64,000 bases of DNA, taken from NCBI GenBank assembly GCA_025356475.1, contig JANXSX010000195.1, forward strand, positions 1-64,000. Direction: 5' to 3'. A program made the position numbers and the translations under genes. Of this stretch, positions 43,482-52,048 are shown piece by piece. This stretch comes from Isosphaeraceae bacterium. GTDB taxonomy: Bacteria; Planctomycetota; Planctomycetia; Isosphaerales; Isosphaeraceae. Below the pieces are notes generated by a model, which was given only the letters and a program-made list of their open reading frames with translations, did no database searches and was not told the origin of the DNA. Each line of letters begins with the position of its first letter. Position 1 is the stretch's first letter.

Positions 43482-46070
43482 CTATTCGCGCGTGAGGGCT
43501 TCGTCTAAATTAAGGATGGCCAGACAGACCGCCGACAACGCCGCATGTTCGCTCAACGAGATTGACGCATCACGTTGCGAAGCACCGAACCCTAAGAAGA
43601 GTTTGGCACCCGCCGGATCAGCCTGATAAATGGCGAGTTGCTTCGCATAAGCTCTCCGGAGCACAGCCAGATCGATTTCAGTCGGCTTCCGAGTCAGGAC
43701 TCGTCGGAAGACATCGATGAGCTGGGCATTGAGGTCCGGGGAGGACTTGATTCCCTGCTGCGCGAGCATGCGAGCCGCTTCAACCCAGGTCGGATCGTTC
43801 AGTGTCGTCAAGGCGTGCAGTGGTGTACTTGTGATCGAGGTTCGGACACGGCAAGTTTGCCGGTTCGACGCATCAAACATATTTGCCGGGCCAACAGTGC
43901 GCCTCCAGAACGTATAGAGACTACGCCGATATAAATCTTGATCGGATGATGCCGGATAGGTGAAATCCCGTTCTTTGGTGATCGCCAACGCTTCCCAGAT
44001 GGCATCGGGCTGGTACGGATAGACCGGTGCCCCACCGATCTTGGGGTTGATGAGAGAAGAACTGGCCAGCGACCAGTCGCGAAGGATGAGTGATGGCATC
44101 CGGAAGCGACTTGATCGGGCGAAGAGGCGATTCTCTAGGTCCCTTGAGCGAAGTTTAAGGCTCATTCGACTCGTCTGTCGATATGTTGCACTTGTAACAA
44201 TCAGTCTCTGGATCGCTTTCATGCTCCAGCCATGATCACGGAACTCAACTGCAAGCCAGTCGAGCAGTTCGCCATGAACGGGGTACTCGCTTTGAACACC
44301 GAAATCTTCCGCCGTCTTGACTATCCCCATCCCGAAGAAGTGCTGCCACATCCGATTGACTTGCACGCGAGAGGTCAACGGATGCTCGGGAGCCACCAAC
44401 CACTGCGCAAGTCCAAGTCGATTTTTGGGAGCGTCGCTCGCAAGTGGAGGGAGGAACGCGGGAGTCGCAAACGTGACTTTGGCGATTGGGTTGAGGTATT
44501 CACCGCGACTAAGGATCGAGGTCTCACGTTCTTTGGCGTCACTCATGATCATAACGCGCGGGAGCTGATCACCTCGGTAGTCGGCTAGCTTCTTTTTGAG
44601 TTCCTCATGCTTGGCGATCGACTGCAATTTCGCGACTAAACCGGGCCTGACTTTCTCGTCGAATTGTTTCCGAAGACCCGCCTCAAGCGATTTTTTCTCC
44701 TCATCAGATCGATCCGCATCCAGCTTTCGCAAGACAGTCAGCACGGGGTCAGGTAGCCCTTTCCCCTCGGAGGGTTTGCCGTCCGCGAAGATTCCGGCTC
44801 GCCATCCCTCAAAGGCCGAGTCCGCACTGAGCTTGGCATCAGGACTTAACGCTGCGATCTGGAGATCGAGTTCCGCGACCCGCGTCTTGTACTCCTCAGT
44901 CGGGAGTTCGAGAAACGGTGCGGCAACCCGAATTCGCGACGAAAAGAACTGGGGGGTCCCACTTTCGGGAACTTTGTTAAAGGCGTCGAGCAGGCTGTAA
45001 TAGTCTCGCTGGGTGATGGGATCATATTTGTGATCGTGGCACTGCGCACATGCCATGGTCAGTCCCAGCCAGGTCGTGGCAGTGGTGTCGATTCGGTCGA
45101 ACAGATTCACAAAGCGTTGTTCTTCGGCGATCGCACCCCCTTCACCGTTGAGCAGATGATTACGATTGAATCCGCTGGCGACCTTCTGGTCGGTCGTGGC
45201 ATCGGGCAAGAGGTCACCGGCCAATTGCCAGATCGTGAACTGGTCGAAGGGGAGATCCGAATTAAGAGCCCGGACGACCCAGTCTCGCCAGATCCACTGC
45301 CAGGTATCACCATCCTGCTGGAAGCCGTTACTGTCCGCATATCGCGCGGTGTCGAGCCAATCGAGGGCCATCCGCTCGCCATAATGCGGGCTCGCCAACA
45401 ACCGATCAACGAGTGTCTCATACGCATTGGGATCACTATCGTTGACAAACGTATCGACTTCTTGCGGACTGGGCGGGAGGCCCACTAGATCAATGGAGAG
45501 TCGTTTGATCAGAGTTGGTCGATCGGCTTCGACCGAAGGAGACAAACCCTCTGTCTCAAGCTTCGCAAGCACAAACCGATCGATCGGGTTTCGCGTCCAT
45601 CCAAGGTGTTTTACCGCTGGCTCGATCGGTCGCTTGGGTGTTACAAACGCCCAATGGGCTTCGTAGTTAGCCCCTTGTGCGATCCACTGTTCGAGAATCC
45701 TCTTCTGTTCAGTCGACAGATGCCGGTTCGATCTCGGAGGCGGCATCTGTTCTTTAGGATCACTCGTATTGATGCGTTTGATCAACTCGCTCGACGCTGG
45801 ATCCTTTGGGATAATCGCTTCAGCCTCAATGGCAGCGTCACGCAGGTCCAATCTGAGGTCGGCTTGTCGTTTATTCGCATCTTGCCCGTGGCAATAGAAG
45901 CAATTCTCCGAGAGAATTGGCCGGATATCGCGATTGAAGTCGAGCGCCGTCGGGGGTGAGCCCGCAACGCAACTTGCAGATACAATAAACAGTGCAATAC
46001 TTGTGCGTAAGACTTGATCGGCAATCTGACCACTACATTGAACGGATTTCTCAATCACAGGTAACCTCAT
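43482..46070 (-). CDS. PSCyt1-DUF1549-DUF1553 cytochrome protein, copy A
   Basis: The 862-residue protein has a signal region and the PSCyt1 haem domain: FNRDIRPILSENCFYCHG (CxxCH ~ residue 57), RLDLRDAAIEA and EQMPPPRSNRHLS. The DUF1549 domain follows (NPIDRFVLAKLETEGLSPS; SLDLVGLPP-type motif; DRLLASPHYGERMALDWLDTARYAD; QLAGDLLP), then DUF1553 (PLTSRVQVNRMWQHFFGMGIVKTAEDFG; RRSLYTFWRRTVGP). The start overlaps the upstream DUF1501 stop as ATGA (46067-46070). Function inferred: periplasmic redox partner of polysaccharide breakdown. Confidence 0.95.
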   Translation of the reverse strand: MRLPVIEKSVQCSGQIADQVLRTSIALFIVSASCVAGSPPTALDFNRDIRPILSENCFYCHGQDANKRQADLRLDLRDAAIEAEAIIPKDPASSELIKRINTSDPKEQMPPPRSNRHLSTEQKRILEQWIAQGANYEAHWAFVTPKRPIEPAVKHLGWTRNPIDRFVLAKLETEGLSPSVEADRPTLIKRLSIDLVGLPPSPQEVDTFVNDSDPNAYETLVDRLLASPHYGERMALDWLDTARYADSNGFQQDGDTWQWIWRDWVVRALNSDLPFDQFTIWQLAGDLLPDATTDQKVASGFNRNHLLNGEGGAIAEEQRFVNLFDRIDTTATTWLGLTMACAQCHDHKYDPITQRDYYSLLDAFNKVPESGTPQFFSSRIRVAAPFLELPTEEYKTRVAELDLQIAALSPDAKLSADSAFEGWRAGIFADGKPSEGKGLPDPVLTVLRKLDADRSDEEKKSLEAGLRKQFDEKVRPGLVAKLQSIAKHEELKKKLADYRGDQLPRVMIMSDAKERETSILSRGEYLNPIAKVTFATPAFLPPLASDAPKNRLGLAQWLVAPEHPLTSRVQVNRMWQHFFGMGIVKTAEDFGVQSEYPVHGELLDWLAVEFRDHGWSMKAIQRLIVTSATYRQTSRMSLKLRSRDLENRLFARSSRFRMPSLILRDWSLASSSLINPKIGGAPVYPYQPDAIWEALAITKERDFTYPASSDQDLYRRSLYTFWRRTVGPANMFDASNRQTCRVRTSITSTPLHALTTLNDPTWVEAARMLAQQGIKSSPDLNAQLIDVFRRVLTRKPTEIDLAVLRRAYAKQLAIYQADPAGAKLFLGFGASQRDASISLSEHAALSAVCLAILNLDEALTRE

Positions 46071-47518
46071 GCCAGAATATCCTTGACTACTCTACCATGG
46101 ACGTCGGTAAGTCGAAATTGGCGGCCCTGGAACTTATGCGTAAGCTTTGTGTGATCAATCCCGAGGCAGTGGAGCAACGTGGCCTGGAGGTCGTGAATAT
46201 GGACTGGATTCTCAATCACGTTGAAGCCGAAATCGTCGGTCGCCCCATAGACGGTACCAGGTTTGATCCCCCCTCCTGCCATCCAGATCGAGAAGGCTTT
46301 GCCATGGTGATCGCGACCATAAGCCTCCCGTTTAGCTTCGCCTTGCGCGTAAGGAGTTCGACCAAATTCCCCTCCCCATATCACCAGAGTGTCGTCGAGC
46401 AAGCCGCGCTGTTTCAGGTCCTTGACCAAGCCGGCTGAGGCCTGATCGACATCTCTGGCGAGGATTGGGAGCCGACCGTTCAGATCACCATGATGATCCC
46501 AGTCGCGATGATACAGTTGAATGAATCGGACGTCACGCTCGGCGAGTCGGCGGGCAAGGAGGCAATTATGTGCGAACGTTCCGGGTTGTTTGACATCCTT
46601 CCCATAAAGATCCAGAACGGAGTCGGGCTCATGGGAGAAGTCGACGAGGTCGGGAACGCTCGTCTGCATCCGGTAGGCCATTTCGTATTGGCTGATCCGC
46701 GTCTCGATCTCAGGGTCGCCCGACTCCGCCTCCTGGATCCGGTTCAATTCTGCCAGTCCGTCGAGCATCGTCCGACGGCGCTTTCGGGTCATCCCTGCAG
46801 GATCGGACAAATAAAGAACGGGGTCGCCCGCACTTCGAAACTGAACTCCCTGGTGGCGACTCGGTAAGAATCCGCTCCCCCAGAGCCGTGCGAGCAGGCC
46901 CTGGCCAGCTCCGCCTTTAATCGACACGGAGATGAGTACGACGAATGAGGGCAAATTTTCGTTCAACCGCCCTAGCCCATAATCGGTCCAGGCACCGATA
47001 CTCGGACGCCCCGGCTGCTGACTTCCGGTCTGAAAGAAGGTGATTGCCGGGTCATGATTAATCGCCTCAGTGTGCAATGATCGAATAATGCAGATATCAT
47101 CAGCAATAGCACGGATACTTGGTAAGAGATCGCTGATCCGGGCACCACTCTTACCTCCCGGTTGGAAGGAGAACTTGCTCGGCTGAAGTGCGAGCCTCGG
47201 TTGAGATGCAACCATTCCCGTGATCCGCTGACCCTTCCTCACCGAATCGGGCAAGTCTTCGTTGAATCGGCTGCTTAATAACGGTTTCTCATCAAGCAGA
47301 TCAAGATGTGACGGTCCACCCGACTGGAACAGGCAAATGACCCGCTTTGCTTTCGGTGCAAAATGGGGCGATCCCGGCAGGCCCCCGGCAAAGGTGCCAG
47401 CATCCGCCAACGCGTCACTTGTGAGGATCTGTGCGAGCGCTGCAGTCCCGATGCCAAGACCGGTCTTGACCAAGAATTCACGACGGCTGGACGCAATCTC
47501 ATATTTGTGACAGGCCAT
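46067..47518 (-). CDS. DUF1501 protein, copy B
   Basis: About 483 residues with a Tat-like signal (SRREFLVKTGLGIGTAALAQIL). Conserved blocks match copy A: FAPKAKRVICLFQSGGPSHLDLLDEKP, SLHTEAINHDPAITFFQTG, VIWGGEFGRTPYAQG, RDHHGKAFSIWMAGGGIKPGTVYG. ATG 47518 is preferred to TTG 47524; neither has a clear ribosome-binding site, and coupling to the upstream gene (TGA at 47529-47531) may help. The two DUF1501 copies are clearly similar throughout, which indicates duplication. Confidence 0.93.
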   Translation of the reverse strand: MACHKYEIASSRREFLVKTGLGIGTAALAQILTSDALADAGTFAGGLPGSPHFAPKAKRVICLFQSGGPSHLDLLDEKPLLSSRFNEDLPDSVRKGQRITGMVASQPRLALQPSKFSFQPGGKSGARISDLLPSIRAIADDICIIRSLHTEAINHDPAITFFQTGSQQPGRPSIGAWTDYGLGRLNENLPSFVVLISVSIKGGAGQGLLARLWGSGFLPSRHQGVQFRSAGDPVLYLSDPAGMTRKRRRTMLDGLAELNRIQEAESGDPEIETRISQYEMAYRMQTSVPDLVDFSHEPDSVLDLYGKDVKQPGTFAHNCLLARRLAERDVRFIQLYHRDWDHHGDLNGRLPILARDVDQASAGLVKDLKQRGLLDDTLVIWGGEFGRTPYAQGEAKREAYGRDHHGKAFSIWMAGGGIKPGTVYGATDDFGFNVIENPVHIHDLQATLLHCLGIDHTKLTHKFQGRQFRLTDVHGRVVKDILA

Positions 47519-47528
47519 GATCAATCAA

Positions 47529-50500
47529 TCAATTCTTGGTGATAGTTTCATCAAGGTTTAAGATCATACTGGCGACAACCGTCATGCTGGCCAATTCTGA
47601 CTTCGATAGTGTGGCGTCGAGGGCCGACGAACCCACCTTCAAGAGACCATCAACACCTAACGGGTCGCTGGCGAATTCAGCTCGGAATCGCTCAAGGATG
47701 TCAGTGAGGACCCGAGACTCCTCAAGACGCGGAGTGCGCCCGGTGGCCAGGCGGAAGCCAAATGTGATCCGTTCACGATCGCTATCTCCCCCTTCGCGAA
47801 TCATGCGTGCTGCGAGTTGACGGGAAGATTCTAGGTATGTTGGTTCGTTCAAAAGTACGAGTGCTTGCAGCGGCGTGTTGGTCCGTGAGCGCCTTGCAAT
47901 GCAGAATTCTCGCTCGGGGACATCGAACGTCAACATCGCCGGTTGCGGCGCGGTGCGTTTCCAGAACGTATAGAGGCTCCGCCGATAGAGGTCGTCCCCC
48001 TGGCTATTCACCCACTTCGTGCCCGGATAGTCCGCACCGACCACAACGCCGCTGTAGAGACCCTCGGGCTGGTAGGGAAAGACGCTCGGCCCGCCAACAT
48101 GACGCTTCAGAAGGCCGGAGATCGCAAGAGCCTGGTCGCGAATTAGCTCCGCTGGGAGACGGACGCGAGGCCCACGGGCTAAAAGTCGGTTCTCGGGGTC
48201 GAGGCTGAGTAAGCTGGGAGTCACCGCCGACGCCTGTCGATATGTCGCGGACAGAACGATCGTCTTATAAATCGATTTGACGTTCCAACCTCCATCAACA
48301 AACTCTCGTGCCAACCAATCGAGCAATTCCGGATGACTGGGCCACTCGCCTTGGGAGCCGAATTCTTCCAAAGTTTTGACGAGCCCCGTCCCGAAAAGTT
48401 GTGCCCAGAACCGGTTCACGACCACTCGCGACGTGAGAGGATGATCCTTCTGGGTGAACCAGAGGGCCAGACCAAGGCGGTTGCGTGGAGCCCCATCAGG
48501 CCAAGGAGCGAGCAGTTTCTCAGGCACCCCTGGTTCGACCGGCTCCCCATGCGCATCATATTGCCCACGGTTCAGAACGAACGAGGGACGGGCCACGGGG
48601 AGATCCGCCATAACCATCACACTGGGCAGATTACGACTTAGCTTCAGATGTTGCTCCCACAGATTCTCGTTTCGCGTCGCAAACTCTTGCCACTCAACAT
48701 CCGTTGAATCAAGAACTACGTCTCTTACCCAGTCCAGTGCATCATCGGCGAGAGCATCTTTATCAATGAGTTCAAGGGCGTATGCAAGTGCATTGGATCG
48801 GAATGTGATCAACACTTCGTCCCGAGTCAGAGCTCGTGAGAAGATCCGGACTTCATCGACAAGGCCACGATAGGACGCGGAATCTTTGCCGCCATCTCCA
48901 CCCAGAAGGTAGGGTGAACCCGAAGGATCGCTGAACAAGCCATCATAAGGGATGCGTGTGAGGATCTCGCGACCATCGATGAACATCCGCACATTGCCGG
49001 CCTTCGCCCCTCCCCCATAGGTGAGCGTGACCTGACGCCAACGCCCTGGAGTCATCTTGGCCCCGACCGACACGACTCGAAGCGCCTGGGCGGGAAATCG
49101 ATCGTTCATCCGCAATTCCAACTCACCATCAACCAGACGGATTTCTTGACCTTTGCCATACCCAGCCCCTTCAGGGACACCGCTGTAGCTCTGATTTGAG
49201 AGCAACGCAACATCGTGTGGGTTATCACTTGAAGGATTGAGCCAGAACGCAATCGTCACACCTGTTTTCTTATCAAACTTGATGTGCTTTCCTTCAACCT
49301 TAGCCAATGGCGAGCTCGCGTCTCCCACCCAAGCTTGCCCAGTGATTCCGGGAACCAGTTTGGGCTTCATTCCTGGGAACGAGAGAACATCGACCTTGGG
49401 CTTGTCGGATTCGCAAGCGAGATGAAGCAAAAGGTCTTTGGTCGGAACCGCAGCGTTGGCCTCGGCAATTTCCTTTTCAAGGAGGGGCTTGAATTGATCG
49501 CGCCATCGCCAGGCCTTCCGGCGTTCTGAGAGCTTCGGCGCATGTTCTACGAGCTCGCGTTCGTTGCGTTCAAGAGTGGCCGACTGATCCCGCGTGGGAG
49601 CCGAGAGGAACGGGACGGCGTTGGCAACGCGACCGTCTTCACCATGTTCGGGTACGGAATTAAAGAACGCGAACATCCGATAATAGTCGCGCTGGGAGAT
49701 TGGATCGAATTTATGATCGTGGCAGCGTGAACACTCCATAGAGAGCCCGAGCCAGGCCATACTTGTCGTTCGGACGCGATCGGCCACATACTCGACGCGA
49801 TACTCTTCCTCAATGATCCCGCCCTCGGAATTGATCACATGGTTCCGACCGAACCCGGTCGCCAGTCGCTGGTCGAGGCTCGGCTTGGGGAGCAGGTCGC
49901 CGGCCAACTGTTCAATCAGAAACTGGTCATAGGGCTTGTTCGCGTTGAAGGATTCGATGACCCAGTCGCGCCAGCGCCACATCGATCGCGCAGAATCGTT
50001 ATTGAAACCGTGCGTATCCGCGTACCGGGCGACGTCGAGCCAATCGATCGCCAGACGCTCGCCAAAGTGTTCGGACGCGAGCAGTCGATCGACCACCGAA
50101 GCGTAGGCCAGCTCACCTCGAGCACCAATGTCCGCGAGGAAATCGTCGAGTTCGTTCAATGGCGGCGGCAAGCCAATCAGGTCGAAGCTCACCCTCCGTA
50201 GCCAGGTTTCGGGCCTTGCCTCAGGACTGGGCTTCAGGCCTGAAGTCGTAAGTCTCGCGGAGACAAAAGCGTCGATGGGGTTGCGAATCTCCTGAGGAGT
50301 CCTTCCCAGAATCGGCATCGCAGGTCGAATCGGCGGTAAAAACGCCCAGTGGGGCTCGTACTTCGCTCCTTCGGAGATCCATCGAGCAAGGATCTCAACC
50401 TGCGCAGGGCTGACCTGCCGATGCGAGTCGGGAGGAGGCATCCGCTCCAGGGGGTCAACCGAATTGAGGCGAGCGATCAACTCGCTGTCGTCTGGCTTGC

Positions 50501-50708
50501 CGGGAACGATGGCTCGAACGCCGTCATGGTCCGCAGTCGCCCCATCGAAGGAGTCGAGCGATCGACCCCCCTTGACCTTGCCTTGCGAGTGGCAGTGGAA
50601 GCAATTTTCCGAAAGAATCGGCCTAATGTCCCGGTTGAACCGGAGGTGCTCCGCTTCCGCCGGCAGAGCCGCCGCAATCAGCACGAAAAACGCAGCGGGG
50701 TTCATCAT
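47529..50708 (-). CDS. PSCyt1-DUF1549-LamG-DUF1553 cytochrome protein, copy B
   Basis: The 1059-residue protein starts with a signal peptide (MMNPAAFFVLIAAALPAEA) and the haem domain FNRDIRPILSENCFHCHS. DUF1549 follows (RNPIDAFVSARLTTSGLKPSP, IDWLDVARYADTHGFNND). A LamG/concanavalin-like domain (~415-600: KTGVTIAFWLNPSSD, MFIDGREI, LVDEVRIFSRALTRDE) is inserted before DUF1553 (PLTSRVVVNRFWAQLFGTGLVKTLEEFG). LamG domains bind carbohydrate, so the protein may dock to a glycan. It is 197 residues longer than copy A because of this insertion. First gene of the block. Confidence 0.95.
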   Translation of the reverse strand: MMNPAAFFVLIAAALPAEAEHLRFNRDIRPILSENCFHCHSQGKVKGGRSLDSFDGATADHDGVRAIVPGKPDDSELIARLNSVDPLERMPPPDSHRQVSPAQVEILARWISEGAKYEPHWAFLPPIRPAMPILGRTPQEIRNPIDAFVSARLTTSGLKPSPEARPETWLRRVSFDLIGLPPPLNELDDFLADIGARGELAYASVVDRLLASEHFGERLAIDWLDVARYADTHGFNNDSARSMWRWRDWVIESFNANKPYDQFLIEQLAGDLLPKPSLDQRLATGFGRNHVINSEGGIIEEEYRVEYVADRVRTTSMAWLGLSMECSRCHDHKFDPISQRDYYRMFAFFNSVPEHGEDGRVANAVPFLSAPTRDQSATLERNERELVEHAPKLSERRKAWRWRDQFKPLLEKEIAEANAAVPTKDLLLHLACESDKPKVDVLSFPGMKPKLVPGITGQAWVGDASSPLAKVEGKHIKFDKKTGVTIAFWLNPSSDNPHDVALLSNQSYSGVPEGAGYGKGQEIRLVDGELELRMNDRFPAQALRVVSVGAKMTPGRWRQVTLTYGGGAKAGNVRMFIDGREILTRIPYDGLFSDPSGSPYLLGGDGGKDSASYRGLVDEVRIFSRALTRDEVLITFRSNALAYALELIDKDALADDALDWVRDVVLDSTDVEWQEFATRNENLWEQHLKLSRNLPSVMVMADLPVARPSFVLNRGQYDAHGEPVEPGVPEKLLAPWPDGAPRNRLGLALWFTQKDHPLTSRVVVNRFWAQLFGTGLVKTLEEFGSQGEWPSHPELLDWLAREFVDGGWNVKSIYKTIVLSATYRQASAVTPSLLSLDPENRLLARGPRVRLPAELIRDQALAISGLLKRHVGGPSVFPYQPEGLYSGVVVGADYPGTKWVNSQGDDLYRRSLYTFWKRTAPQPAMLTFDVPEREFCIARRSRTNTPLQALVLLNEPTYLESSRQLAARMIREGGDSDRERITFGFRLATGRTPRLEESRVLTDILERFRAEFASDPLGVDGLLKVGSSALDATLSKSELASMTVVASMILNLDETITKN

Positions 50709-51069
50709 GGCAATCTTCCTGCGAAAGGGTCTACTCTAGTTTGCCATGACGGTCGGCGAAACGGAAGGCTGAAGCTACACGCTACTGACTGGAAGACTTG
50801 TGTTCAAACGTTCCCGTCCGCCAGTACTCCAGATAAGGCTTAGATCTTAATCATGCATTGCTCTACCGTCTGCTCACTTCTCATTTCGATGAACTTATGT
50901 TATTAGGTCGCCATTGCTTTCGCATGCTGACTTACCATCCAAGCAGGTAGGTAGGTGGAGATGCCCCTTGCCCCGGGGGTGCCCTGCCCTTAGGATCGAA
51001 CTTGGGTTCGTCGCACGCGTGCGGAGCCAAGACTGTTTCGACCGCTAGACCTGTTTGAAGGAGGGCTCG
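50709..51069. other. Divergent intergenic region
   Basis: About 360 bases between the PSCyt operon (minus) and the cytochrome gene (plus). Short repeats (AGGTAGGTAGGTGG at 50945-50958) are visible but no gene, RNA or clear promoter boxes. It must contain the start region of the five-gene operon. Confidence 0.4.
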
Positions 51070-51480
51070 ATGCCGTTTCTCAAGCGAACTCGCTTAGTCA
51101 TCGCCTTAGTCGTTGTGATTACGGCGGGAAGTGGTACTGCTCGCTGGTCGATGGCCCAGGACGACGGGAAGCGCAAGGAGTTCATGCGACTGAAGCTGGA
51201 GACTGCCAAGGCTTTGCTGGAAGGTCTGGCGCTTGAGAATTACGAGTTACTCGAAAAGAACGCGATCGCCCTCAAGAAGTTGAGCATGGGGGCGGAGTGG
51301 GAGGTCCTTACCATTCCTTCGCTGGACTACGTGGGATTCACCAGCGATTTCCAAAGAGCGGCTGATGAACTTCGTGACAAGGCAAAGGCCAAGAACATTG
51401 ATGGCTCAACCCTTGCGTACACGAAACTGACGCAAAGTTGTGTGAAGTGCCACCAATCGATGCGGAAGCGGGTTCCCTGA
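51070..51480 (+). CDS. Exported cytochrome c class II-like protein
   Basis: 136 residues from ATG 51070, with GGAGG 6 bases before it. A signal peptide (LVIALVVVITAGSGTARWSMA) is followed by a helical bundle and a C-terminal haem site CVKCH with QSMR after it, the layout of cytochrome c'/class II. It lies divergent from the multihaem cytochrome operon and may serve as an electron acceptor. The physiological partner is unknown. Confidence 0.85.
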   Translation: MPFLKRTRLVIALVVVITAGSGTARWSMAQDDGKRKEFMRLKLETAKALLEGLALENYELLEKNAIALKKLSMGAEWEVLTIPSLDYVGFTSDFQRAADELRDKAKAKNIDGSTLAYTKLTQSCVKCHQSMRKRVP

Positions 51481-52048
51481 ATCCTGGGAGAGAGCAGGCT
51501 CGACCGTGACGGCAACAGACCGGATCGGTCGAGTTTCAGATTTTCGTGGACCGATCGAATCGGATCGTCATCGGATCGTCTATAGGTAAGGACAGGGCGA
51601 CGCACAGGGACGTTTGACCGACCATTTTACGGAGATTCAGAGCGCGAGGTTCGTACTCAGGTCGGCTGGATTCGGCGATAGGGATTTCCGCGAACAGATG
51701 GAATAGCTCACTGAGAAGAGGCACGGGAGTTCTATCGCGGCGCCAGATTGACGACGAGTACATTTGCGGATAATGATTACTGAGTCGTTTATTTGCATAA
51801 GACGTTCTCAAGTAGGGTGTTTGTCGTTGATTTGATGGAACAACAAGTCACCGAACGGAACTTAAGTTTTATGATCGATGTGTGGGTTTCCACACGTGTC
51901 AATCCCCACATAATGTGATCACAAGGAGTACCGACCCTAACCGTTCGCGTTTGAGCTTGATCAGTCCGTTCCACGCTCTTGTCGCTCGTCTCAAGACGGA
52001 GTTTGCCGCCACCCGAAGCGTGCCGAGGCACGGTGCGGGCAGTCGGCT
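51481..52048. other. Intergenic stretch without a supported gene
   Basis: 568 bases between the cytochrome gene and the FtsK/SpoIIIE gene end. Near its start CTCGACCG (51499-51506) and CGGTCGAG (51526-51533) form an 8-bp inverted repeat followed by TTTCAGATTTT, a possible weak terminator for the cytochrome gene. Frames in the remainder are short and lack start signals. The stretch near 51770-51930 is AT-richer. Confidence 0.45.

Noticed and set aside
50884-51060. Search for a promoter or RNA gene upstream of the class II-like cytochrome gene
   Set aside because: No convincing -35/-10 pair or stable structure was found; the GGTAGGTAGGTGG repeat is too short to interpret.
51536-51811. 91-codon minus-strand frame between the cytochrome and FtsK/SpoIIIE genes
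   Set aside because: No ribosome-binding site and no recognisable fold; amino-acid composition looks random.
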